From positions 3,626,981-3,690,980 of the forward strand of contig CP092880.1 of the NCBI GenBank assembly GCA_030710605.1: a DNA stretch of 64,000 nucleotides, read 5' to 3'. Shown in pieces: positions 1 to 8,729 of the stretch. This stretch comes from Cordylochernes scorpioides. Its lineage: Eukaryota; Arthropoda; Arachnida; Pseudoscorpiones; Chernetidae. The position numbers and the translations under genes were made by a program. Each line of letters begins with the position of its first letter. Positions within the stretch are counted from its first letter, which is position 1. The notes under the pieces were generated by a model that saw only the letters and a program-made list of their open reading frames with translations, made no database searches and was not told the origin of the DNA.

Positions 1-473
1 CCTCATCTGATTGGAGCCAGATTGGAAGAATGTTCCAGACTATGGTGTCAACTGTAGATAACCTAAATGACATCTACAGTTTGCCTCTATTGCTGATTCT
101 GGTGAATCAAGTATGGCATTTCTTTATCTACCTTATCTGGATCTTTGGCGAGGACTCAGCAACTATATTACTGAGAGGACCATTAATATTTTTATCCTTC
201 TGGGCAGTTTTGGCTTACTCTGTGATGAGCCAGGGAGAGGCTGTAAGGAAGGAATCAGCTCGATATTTCACCATAGACAGACCTGCCCAGTGTCCTGACA
301 TGCAGCATGTCTACCTGGCTCTACGAGTTTCATGTAACCAAGGTGTTGTACCCACGGTAGGTCACTTTCTTCCTCTCACCCTGGGAACTTTCTTTATGAT
401 TGTCTGTTTTGTAGCCTCCTATATCTTTGTGCTTTCGAATCTCAATCTGGGAAATACTTTTTTTCACCATTGA
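1..473 (+). CDS. Gustatory-receptor-like 7TM protein, type B (3' part)
   Basis: The gene enters the window already in frame, at a Ser-Ser-Asp-Trp-Ser-Gln stretch that corresponds to about residue 185 of the 340-residue full-length copies, and runs to a TGA at 471-473. It holds the last three predicted membrane helices: TM5 (IYSLPLLLILV), TM6 (LSFWAVLAYSVM) and TM7 (TLGTFFMIVCFVASYIFVL). The SYxFVLSNL ending resembles the TYxxxxQF signature of arthropod gustatory receptors, so a chemosensory role at the dendritic membrane is inferred. It is nearly identical to the type B copies at 24232-24693 and 62978-64000. No lesion is seen in the visible part, but the 5' half lies outside the window. Family assignment rests on topology and the C-terminal motif only. 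Confidence 0.7.
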   Translation, partial: SSDWSQIGRMFQTMVSTVDNLNDIYSLPLLLILVNQVWHFFIYLIWIFGEDSATILLRGPLIFLSFWAVLAYSVMSQGEAVRKESARYFTIDRPAQCPDMQHVYLALRVSCNQGVVPTVGHFLPLTLGTFFMIVCFVASYIFVLSNLNLGNTFFHH

Positions 474-577
474 ATTTTAATATTTCGAAAAGAAATATAT
501 TATATGTGTCTGTGCTTGCCCCTTTTTGCTTCAAGCTATTTGTATATGTATAATACAATAAATTGCGGCTTTTTATT

Positions 578-735
578 GTAGAACGACATTTGAAAAATAT
601 CCCGCATGTGTTTCTTTTGAACAAAAAATCAAAATTTATTTCAAAGAGAAATAACGACTATTGAACTCCTTGAAATAAATTTCGATTTTTCGTTCAAAAG
701 AAACACATGCGGGATAATTTTCAAACGTCGTTCTA
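578..735. repeat. Foldback element (MITE-like), short form
   Basis: Two arms of about 65 bases face each other around a short centre. The left arm starts GTAGAACGACATTTGAAAA and the right arm ends TTTTCAAACGTCGTTCTA. The core ATTATCCCGCATGTGTTTC recurs inverted. The same element lies at 24799-24955 and 35846-36003 behind the other type B receptors. A longer relative is at 53781-54170, so this looks like an internally deleted derivative that was duplicated with the receptor block. Confidence 0.75.
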
Positions 736-1199
736 TTTGTATATGTATTTATTGCACTTTCTAAAATATTATTTTTAAGATCCGATATAGCTATTTGAAT
801 TATAAAGTTTAGTTATATTCTACTCATTTAAATCAAATCAAGCCGTGGATAAATTTACTGTAAAACACCCATTTGAGCGCAATGTTAGTTAAAGATCATT
901 TCCAATACTTTAGAACAAGCCCATGAGGGCCTGTGAACCCGGAATGGCTTCCTCTGATTTTTTTTCCAATTGTATCTACAGCCTTCAAGGTGTTTTATCA
1001 ATAATTCTCAAATGGTATTAAATCGAATATATCAAAAAGCTAATATGAATAATCGAAATAATTTCCACATGAAATTACAATTATTTTATTCTTATGTGAA
1101 TTTGACTGGGTTTTCTCAACTTTTCTTATTTTTAATATGAATCTATTTATTAAGATAGATTGAAAATTTTCTGGGAGGATATTGATCCATAGAAGCATA

Positions 1200-1338
1200 G
1201 GGCGCCTCTCCCGTCAAAATAAACGTCAAAACCTGACGCCATCTAATGACCATCGTAGCAAACTAGCTGCCTCGGGTCGGTGACAAAGCCACAACACCAA
1301 CTTTTTTCTGACGTTTATTTTGACAGGAGAGGCGTCCT
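1200..1338. repeat. MITE-like element with about 30-bp inverted ends
   Basis: GGCGCCTCTCCCGTCAAAAT at the left is mirrored by ATTTTGACAGGAGAGGCGTC at the right, around a unique centre of about 75 bases. A second copy with the same flanks is at 25413-25553. No coding potential. Confidence 0.65.
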
Positions 1339-1354
1339 TTGCTCATATATATAT

Positions 1355-1696
1355 TGTTACATCATGATTAATGGCGTATTTCTTATATTATTTTTAATAT
1401 ATTTGAAATTTAAATTATATATATTTATTTATTTTTATATAAAATATTCTATGATATTTATTTAAAACAGATTATTTAGTTTATCATCATTTGTATTTAG
1501 GTACACGTGACTTCACTGCTCTCTTTGATGTGAGAAAATAAATAAAGTATTCTGGGGGCTACTTAAAGTAGACTTATCTCATTATTCCCTTATATAAATT
1601 TGTTGGATGGTTGAAACACGCTCTGGTAAGATGCAAGACCCAGCACAGGAGAGAATCAAGGCTGAAGAGTCTGCTAAGCCGCAACCTGGTGCAACA
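1355..1696 (+). repeat. 5' LTR of gypsy element (342 bp)
   Basis: This segment matches 8309-8471 plus 11416-11594, the 3' LTR split by the LINE; coordinate offsets are constant on both sides. It starts TG and ends CA. Unusually it contains the gag start codon at 1607, about 90 bases before the LTR end. Confidence 0.9.
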
Positions 1697-2692
1697 ATTG
1701 GTGGAGATGCTAGTTCCGACCCAGTTGTCCTGAATCCCAACATCGACATCCCCAAGTATGATGGAACAGAAGACCCTCGCCCATGGATTGAATCTCTTGA
1801 AGAAATTGGCTTCCTGTACCATTGGGCAGACTACATTATCTCCCGTTATGCTGCCATGAATATGATTGGTAGCGCCAAAACCTGGCTGAACCTACACAAA
1901 GTAAGTTTCACAAAGCTGGGAAAATTTCAAGAGCCGCTTAATTGAGGATTTTGCCTCAGACGCCAACAAAGAAGAAATGAAGATGAGACTAAACAGGATG
2001 CAACAGTGGAATGAACCTGCAATCAGGTTCGCAGAGGATATCCTTGTACTGTGCAACAAGGTCGACCCCCAAATGGAAGAAGAGACTAAAATAAACTGGG
2101 TTATTGGAGGGTTAAAGAAAGAATACTTTTTTGCCCTTCACCTAAACCCTCCTAAAATACCAATGAACTTCTAGAAATTTGTAAAAAGCTGGATTTGTTC
2201 GAAAAGAATTACCAAGAACGTGCAGAAAAATCAAGAGCTCTATATATTGGACCACGCTCTCCTCGTCCCCATCATCAAGAGCAATGTAAGAATGCTACGT
2301 CGTTCAGAAGACCATATCAGAACACCTCCAAGCCCCAGGCCCCCGCTCCGAGGTACTACCAGAACACCTCCAAGTCCCAGGCCCCCACTCCGAGGTACTA
2401 CCAGAACAAGCCTCTGCCCCTAGACGATCTTACACTCCCAATCCTGAGCCAAAACCGGTCTACCCAAGTAAAACATACAATAATAATCCAAATTCAAATA
2501 GGAATAGGACAAAAGACGGGAGACCAATATGTTTCAAGTGTAACAAGCCAGGACACGTAGCGCGGTATTGCAGAGTCAAGTTTGTGAGGATCGTAGAAGA
2601 GGACCCCTCAGTTTCCCAAGAGTCAAGAAAATCTTCAAATGGACGAAAGAAAAGATTATACACGGCCTCGCCTCTATGCGGATGTTTGTAAT
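1607..2692 (+). pseudogene. gag: gag of the gypsy element, frameshifted
   Basis: The reading frame opens at ATG 1607 inside the LTR (MVETRSGKMQDP..) and crosses the LTR edge and primer-binding site into the body. It then breaks near 1945 and again near 2175. Recognisable pieces include a capsid-like segment (WNEPAIRFAEDILVLCNK), a proline-rich tandem repeat of about 13 residues (QNTSKxQAPxPRYY, 2320-2410) and a CX2CX4HX4C zinc knuckle (CFKCNKPGHVARYC) at about 2530-2571, in a different frame from the piece before it. Gag would form the particle shell and bind RNA. At least three frame changes make it non-functional. Confidence 0.8.
1699..1710 (+). promoter_or_regulatory. Primer-binding site, complementary to tRNA-Ala 3' end
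   Basis: TGGTGGAGATGC lies two bases after the LTR end. It is the reverse complement of GCATCTCCACCA, the 3' end of common animal tRNA-Ala species including the added CCA. The match fades after 12 bases. The tRNA identity comes from memory of metazoan tRNA-Ala, not from this window. Confidence 0.65.
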
Positions 2693-2808
2693 GACACACA
2701 AACGAATATTCCTACACGGAATAGATATTCCGTGTTGGAAGATTTAAACTAAGTGTCGCGCCTGATTCCTTCAATCAAAGCAAGTCGACCATAAATGGAA
2801 TTAGAAAG

Positions 2809-5482
2809 TTGGACCCTAGGTACAAAATTAATATTAATGTGGACAAGATAGGGTTATGCGAAGCTTTGATTGATACAGGCGCCGATCTTTCAGTGGTCGA
2901 CCTAAGGACAGCACTTTTTGCTGGCCGTGAAATAAATAGTCTCACTAAAACATGTTCAGGACCCGATGGGAAAAAAATAGATATGGTAGGTAGCATTATT
3001 TTAGATTTTAAAATTGATGACACTGAATTATCCCACGAATTTGTAGTAATGGACGCGCATCTACGAACTCTTATTCTTGGACGAGATTTCCTTAAAAAAA
3101 ATGAATGCTAAAATTGATTGTAAACGAGAAACGATAAAATATAAATTGATGAGTAATCATGACGTAAGCAATTATGACCTAAAAAAAATAAAGAGCACTA
3201 CAGATACCGTTATACCTAAACTATCTATTAAATTGATTAGGGCCTCAATAGAAGCAGAGGATGGGGAATATGTCATCGAAGAGAACAACAAAATGACTCA
3301 AAAAAATGGTCTTCGATTGGCAAGAAGTTTGCTCACTGTCACGGATAAGAAAACTCATATCTGGATAACGAACCCTTATCCTCGACCTTTAAAAATCATG
3401 AAAGACCAAACATTGGCTTATGGAAGTCTTCCTGCAGAGGTAAATTTTATAGAGAATATAGAGAAGCAGAATGAAAATGACGAAATACAATTTCAAATAA
3501 ACAAAAATTTATCATTTAAAGAACAAGAGAGGTTAAAACAAATTTTGGCCAAGTATACTGATTTGTTCTCATCGAGGTTAGGCAGGACCAATTTGGCAAA
3601 ACATCAGATTCATACAGAAGACGCAAAACCGATAAAGCACAAGCCTTACAGGGTAAGTGCTAAGGAACGAACCATCATAAAGGATCAAATAGACGAGATG
3701 CTTGAAGAAGGAATAATTAGACCATCTTCAAGTCCCTGGTCCTTTCCCGTTATATTGGTCAAAAAACGAGATGGCAAATACAGATTTTGTGTGGATTACA
3801 GGAAATTAAATGAAGTAACAGTGAAGGATGTTTATCCAATCCCAAGAATTGATGATTTAATGGATTCTCTCCAAGGATCCAAGTACTTCTCAGCAATAGA
3901 TCTCAAATCGGGATATTGGCAAGTCGAAATTGAAGAGAGAGACAAAGAGAAGACGGCTTCCACTATGGCACATGGGTTATATGAATTCAACGTGATGCCT
4001 TTTGGACTTTGTAACGCGCCTGCTACCTTTGAGAGAAATATGGAGAATATGCTTGGAAACCTGAGATGGCAAATTTGTTTGTGTTATCTGGATGATGTTA
4101 TCATATATAGCCCGGATTTTCCAACGCACCTCAAAAGACTCGAAGCTGTTTTTAGATGTTTTCGTGAATCTAATTTAAGATTAAACGACAAAAAATGCCG
4201 ATTTGTTTTTGAAGAATTGGAGATTATCGGCTATATAACGAGCAAACATGGTATAAAACCCGCGGAACATAACATCAAAGCTATCAGAAATTTTCCTCGG
4301 CCCACAAAGGTCAAAGAAGTACAATCATTTTTGGGAATGTGCTCATATTATAGAAAATTTATCAAAGAATTCTCAAAAATTGCTGACCCTTTGACCAACC
4401 TTATTAAAAAAAGTGTATCATTTACCTGGACGGAAAGGCAAGAGGAAGCGTTTCAAACCCTAAAAACAGCACTATTAAGTCCACCAATCTTAGGGCACTT
4501 CAATCCAAATGCACTACTTATATTCATACTGATGCGTCCAACATCGGCATAGGTGCAACTCTTGTCCAAGATATCGGTGGTGAAGAGAAGGTGATCTCAT
4601 ATTTGAGTCGTACCCTGAGTAAAGCGGAGCAAAATTATTCAACCACCGAAAAAGAAAGTCTGGCCGTTGTCTGGTCAATGTCAAAATTACGACCCTACCT
4701 TTATGGAAGACACTTTAAAATAGTAACAGACCATCACGCCTTATGCTGGCTCAAAAACTTGAAAGATCCAACAGGTCGATTGGCAAGATGGGCATTGAAA
4801 ATTCAAGAATATGACTTCGATATAATACATAAATCAGGAAAGAAGCATCTGGACGCCGATGGCTTATCTAGGGGACCCTTACCAGAAACTGATTGGGATG
4901 AGGATTTTGTAAGGCTATTTTTAAATCAAATAACAGACGAAGAGGATAAATTTATCGAAAGTGTTAAGAAAAACCTTAATGGAAGCAGGCGATCAATTGC
5001 GCAAAACTTTAAAGAAGAAGATGGATGCTTCTTTAAGAAAAACCCGAACCCTGAAGGCAGGGCGTGGTTGCTTGTGGTTCCAGAGAAGAAAAAGAGAGAA
5101 ATTATGAAAGAATATCACAATCATATGTCGAATGGCCATCTGGGCGTCGCCAGAACCATGTACCGTATAAAGAGTAAATACTTTTGGCCATCCATGCTAA
5201 AGGATGTCTCAGAGTTCGTTAAGACGTGTCACCTTTGCCAAAGTAGGAAAGGCTCAAACCAATTACCTTCTGGACTACTACAGCCTATCCCCCCAGCCAA
5301 CTTTCCTTTCGAAAGAATTGGAATTGACTTTGTTGGTCCACTGCCATCTACGAAAAACAGGAAAAAATGGATAATCGTGCTGACGGACTACTACACTAGA
5401 TATGCAGAAACAAGAGCAGTCTCGGAAGCAACAGTGAAAGAAGTTTCTAAATTTCTAGTAGAGGATATTTTTCTCCGGCACG
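2809..5482 (+). pseudogene. pol: pol of the gypsy element, first part (PR-RT-RH-IN)
   Basis: Order: aspartic protease with ALIDTGADLS near 2860-2890; reverse transcriptase with CYLDDVI (YLDD at about 4085-4096); RNase H with TDHHALCWL; and the start of integrase with an HHCC zinc module (HMSNGHLG..CHLCQ, about 5125-5240) and the first catalytic Asp in IGIDFVGPLP. The frame changes at the run of eight A near 3100, between protease and RT, and again near 4510-4550, between RT and RNase H. Integrase is cut at 5482 by the nested element. No single polyprotein can be made. Confidence 0.88.
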
Positions 5483-5657
5483 TGTTTTGTTTCTCTAAGG
5501 GAATCGGGCTACGATGGTGAACACTTCTTTATTTAAGAACGGAACTTTCCTAACTAACTGACAACATTCATTTGTCTCTATTTATATCCTAACTCGAGCG
5601 TCTATATGCAAAACCATATTTACATATTTACATCTGAATATGTACAATTACATCACA
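5483..5657 (-). repeat. LTR (3' LTR of the gag-only element)
   Basis: 175 bp, reads TGTG..AACA on the minus strand, and shows no difference by eye from 7409-7583. The polypurine tract of this element abuts it at 5658-5670. Confidence 0.9.
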
Positions 5658-5679
5658 TCTCCCCTCTTAGAGATTAGCT

Positions 5680-5940
5680 CTAGTCCTCTCCAAAACGTCT
5701 GGGCGGACGAACTGTTCTTCCAGGAGATGTTGATGATCCGGCCACATCCGCAGCAGCATCCGAAGTGTGTGGGTTGGCCTCTGGGTAATTTACATATGGC
5801 TCCCCGTTAAGGTCCGTCAGCCAAACTCGATCATTTACTTCCAATGGAGGCAGTTCTCGTACTCCTGCGCCCTTAGGCTTCGCATCAGAATCCTTTAATC
5901 CGTCGCCCTTTGGCTTCGCTTCAGAATCCTTTACTCCTTT
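5680..5940 (-). pseudogene. Remnant of a Mag-like pol C-terminus
   Basis: On the minus strand an open stretch ends at a TAG (5680-5682). It encodes a short repeat (KDSEAKPKGDGL, KDSDAKPKGAGV), then NDRVWLTDLNGEPY and GRTVRPPRRFGED. Basic proline/arginine tails of this style end the integrase region of many Mag/K02A2.6-type elements. The upstream in-frame stop (5941-5943) shows the rest of pol is gone. It has no start codon of its own and may be kept only as part of the sequence next to the polypurine tract. Confidence 0.55.
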
Positions 5941-6056
5941 TCATCAATAGCATTCACAACACCTATTATAGAGGGAGCAGAACAAGCTTCCCTTGATTTG
6001 CCATAGTGATCCGAATTGTCACTCCGCACCTTCAAAGGAATCCCACAGGAACCACA

Positions 6057-6458
6057 ATTTTACCTTTGTACTATTTCACTTTTGTACAATTTTACTTTTG
6101 TACAATTTTACTTTTGTACAATTTTACTTTTGTACAATTACACTTTTGTACAATTACACTTTTGTACAATTTTACTGTTGTACAATTTTACTTTTGTACA
6201 ATTACACTTTTGTACAATTACACTTTTGTACAATTACACTTTTGTACAATTTTACTTTTGTACTATTTCACTTTTGTACAATTTTACTTTTGTACAATTT
6301 TACTTTTGTACAATTTTACTTTTGTACAATTACACTTTTGTACAATTTTACTTTTGTACTATTTCACTTTTGTACAATTACACTTTTGTACAATTACACT
6401 TTTGTACAATTACACTTTTGTACAATTACACTTTTGTACAATTTTACTTTTGTACAAT
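6057..6458. repeat. 16-bp tandem array (about 25 copies) in place of pol
   Basis: About 25 units of 16 bases, most reading CTTTTGTACAATTTTA or CTTTTGTACAATTACA, with three units of CTTTTGTACTATTTCA type. Every unit has the core TTGTAC and most contain the palindrome TGTACA. Because 16 is not a multiple of three, all three plus-strand frames stay open with a 16-residue period; these are not genes. The array sits exactly where protease-to-integrase would be in an intact element, and its last unit supplies the gag stop codon. Confidence 0.95.
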
Positions 6459-7316
6459 TTCCACTATTCCAATGAATACATCATTTTGGGAGCTTGATAC
6501 TTCTTGTACGGTTTTTGTGTGACAAACCTTGGCAAAATGACCTTTCTTTCTGCACTTGTTGCAAATAGCATCCTTAGCAGGACATTGTTCTTTCGAATGT
6601 CCTTGGTAATATCCACATCGGAAACATTTACGTTTCTCATAAGAAGAACAACCTTGAGGATTCTTTGGAAAATTAGAATTGTACGTTTTTGTACCTTTCA
6701 TTCTTGTTTTGCGAACATTTGTGCCATTTCTGCTCCCTTTCCTGTCAATCACATCCACGTTCCGATCTTCAGTGTCTTGCCTAATTTCTTTTTGTTGATT
6801 CTTTACACTTTCTGATTGGCGCACTATCTGGATTGCCTTCTCCAAGGTAAGTTCCGATTCCAACTGTAATTTCTCAGAAAGATTAAGGTTTTTCACTCCA
6901 ACTACCAAGCGATCCCTGATCATCTCTTCTTTTAAGATACCATAGCTGCAGGTTTCTGCCAGCACATAGAGATTGGTTATGAATTCCTCTACAGGTTCCG
7001 TCTCCCCTTGGCTTCTTCTATTGAATTTTGCTCTTTCATAAATAACATTTCTTTTTCCTATGAAATAGTCCTGAAATTTGGACACCACTAGTTTATAGTC
7101 ATTAATTTGCGCTTCACTTAAATTAAATAAGATCAAGATTTCTTCTGCTTTATCGCCCATTATGTAAATCAGAGCATTTACTTGCTCACTTTCACTTTTC
7201 TCTGAAAGTTCTGAAGCGATTCTGTATCTTTGAAATCTTTTGAACCATATTGGCCATTCATTAGGTTTGCCGAAATTGAATCCTTCTGGAGCAGCTACTT
7301 GTATATAATTAGCCAT
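6444..7316 (-). CDS. gag: Gag polyprotein of the non-autonomous Mag-like element
   Basis: A 290-residue uninterrupted frame starts at ATG 7316, about 80 bases after the primer-binding site. The N-terminal two-thirds is capsid-like (NEWPIWFKRFQRYRIAS, then LIYIMGDKAEEILILF), a pattern typical of Mag-lineage Gag. Two zinc knuckles follow near residues 235-265: CFRCGYYQGHSKEQC (five residues before His rather than the usual four) and the canonical CNKCRKKGHFAKVC. The last residues (VEIVQK) and the stop are encoded by the first unit of the 16-bp array, so the end was created by the rearrangement. Gag would assemble particles and package RNA. Intactness suggests either recent arrival or selection to be packaged by a helper element. 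Confidence 0.88.
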   Translation of the reverse strand: MANYIQVAAPEGFNFGKPNEWPIWFKRFQRYRIASELSEKSESEQVNALIYIMGDKAEEILILFNLSEAQINDYKLVVSKFQDYFIGKRNVIYERAKFNRRSQGETEPVEEFITNLYVLAETCSYGILKEEMIRDRLVVGVKNLNLSEKLQLESELTLEKAIQIVRQSESVKNQQKEIRQDTEDRNVDVIDRKGSRNGTNVRKTRMKGTKTYNSNFPKNPQGCSSYEKRKCFRCGYYQGHSKEQCPAKDAICNKCRKKGHFAKVCHTKTVQEVSSSQNDVFIGIVEIVQK

Positions 7317-7408
7317 TTTTTTTCCTTTTCTTAAAAAAAATTCTTATATTTCAACTTTATAATTTTGAAAATTGCTTTTACGCTTTTACTGCTTTTACGC
7401 TGCCACCA

Positions 7409-7583
7409 TGTTTTGTTTCTCTAAGGGAATCGGGCTACGATGGTGAACACTTCTTTATTTAAGAACGGAACTTTCCTAACTAACTGACAACATTCATTTG
7501 TCTCTATTTATATCCTAACTCGAGCGTCTATATGCAAAACCATATTTACATATTTACATCTGAATATGTACAATTACATCACA
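7409..7583 (-). repeat. LTR (5' LTR of the gag-only element)
   Basis: 175 bp, the pair of 5483-5657, followed by the target duplication GCACG at 7584-7588. The primer-binding site abuts it at 7398-7408. Confidence 0.9.
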
Positions 7584-8325
7584 GCACGGTGCTCCACAAT
7601 ATCTTATTAGTGACAGAGGCTCTCAATTTACCAGTAATTTAATGAAAGAGGTGATGAAAACGTGCAAGATTAAACATTGCTTCACAACGAGCTATCATCC
7701 CCAGACTAATGGATTGACAGAGCGGTTAAATAGAACATTGATCAATATGCTCAGTATGTATGTGAACACTGATCAGAAGAATTGGGACGAAATACTCCCA
7801 TTCATCACTCACGCTTACAATACTACAATTCAGGAAACCACAGGATATTCCCCCTTTTTCCTGATGTTTGGAAGAGAACCCACGTCTCTTTTGGACGACA
7901 GGAATATCTCGGTAGACATTGACAAGGACGATTATGATGAATACATAAAACATCACTTAGACAAAATAAACAGAACAAGAAAATTAGTTATTAACAACAC
8001 AATGAAGACTCAAGAAAGAATGAAAAAGAACTATGACAAGAAACACATGGAAAGAAGCTACGAACCAGGAGAATTAGTAGCAGTTTGGACACCAATTAGG
8101 AAAATAGGAAAGTGTGAGAAACTTCTGAGAAAATATTTTGGTCCATATAGAATATTAAAGAAGCTGTCCAACGTAAATTACTTAATTGAACCAAAAGATA
8201 ATCCTGGCCAAGACCCATTGATTGTCCATGTCTCAAGAATCAAACACTATTTTGAAAGAATTGATGAGGTCAATCACGAGGACGTGACGACCTCTGGAGA
8301 GGGGGAAGTGTTACATCATGATTAA
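7584..8325 (+). pseudogene. pol: pol of the gypsy element, second part (integrase end)
   Basis: Coding resumes directly after the nested element with GAPQYLISDRGSQFT (second catalytic Asp) and YHPQTNGLTERLNRTL (third catalytic residue, Glu). It continues through YSPFFLMFGREP and a C-terminal chromatin/DNA-binding region (RKYFGPYRILKKLSNVNYLI) to a TGA at 8323-8325, just inside the 3' LTR. This part is open for 227 codons from an internal ATG at 7642. Together with 5290-5482 it would form the integrase core, but that core is split by 2.1 kb. Confidence 0.88.
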
Positions 8326-8471
8326 TGGCGTATTTCTTATATTATTTTTAATATATTTGAAATTTGAATTATATATATTTATTTATTTTTATATAAAATA
8401 TTCTATGATATTTATTTAAAACAGATTATTTAGTTTATCATCATTTGTATTTAGGTACACGTGACTTCACT
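8309..8471 (+). repeat. 3' LTR of gypsy element, first piece
   Basis: Matches 1355-1517 at a constant offset of 6954. It ends with ACTTCACT (8464-8471), which is repeated at 11408-11415 as the LINE target duplication. The remainder of the LTR is 11416-11594. Confidence 0.9.
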
Positions 8472-8729
8472 TCAACTCAACTGTAAATACAAAGCGCAAT
8501 GTCCCGCCAAGGACACTGGCGCCCAAAGGAAAGCAATACAAGAGAGAGAGAGAGAGGGAGAATCTATTTACATATAAAAAAAAAACATATGCTCAAGGCA
8601 TTTACATATTTTTGAAATTGATTTCAAACAAGCATACTATATACATAGGTAATTTAATTTAAACACACCTCAAGATAAATGAAAAAGGAAAAAAAAAGAA
8701 TCATATATACAGCACATAGTTAATTATAC

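Larger units (their letters stand above)
474..1354. repeat. 3' flank of type B gene, copy 1 of a duplicated block
   Basis: This non-coding stretch directly follows the type B stop and recurs after the type B genes at 24694 and 35754. It contains two foldback elements, listed separately, in an AT-rich background. The copy is interrupted at 1354 by a Ty3/gypsy insertion, and the block resumes at 11595. I see no gene in it. Confidence 0.8.
5483..7583 (-). mobile_element. Gag-only (non-autonomous) LTR retrotransposon, Mag-like
   Basis: Two 175-bp LTRs (5483-5657 and 7409-7583) appear identical by eye and are flanked by the 5-base duplication GCACG (5478-5482 and 7584-7588), which proves a recent insertion into the gypsy integrase. 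On the minus strand the order is LTR, primer-binding site TGGTGGCAGCG (7398-7408; matches the 3' end of tRNA-Leu of AAG type), gag, a 16-bp tandem array, a remnant of the pol C-terminus, the polypurine tract AAGAGGGGAGA and LTR. Protease, RT, RNase H and integrase cores are missing, so it must have been mobilised by a complete relative. Confidence 0.9.

Noticed and set aside
5993-6522. Three overlapping plus-strand open frames of 147-168 codons
   Set aside because: They are a by-product of the 16-bp tandem array, which lacks stops in any plus frame; composition is purely repetitive.
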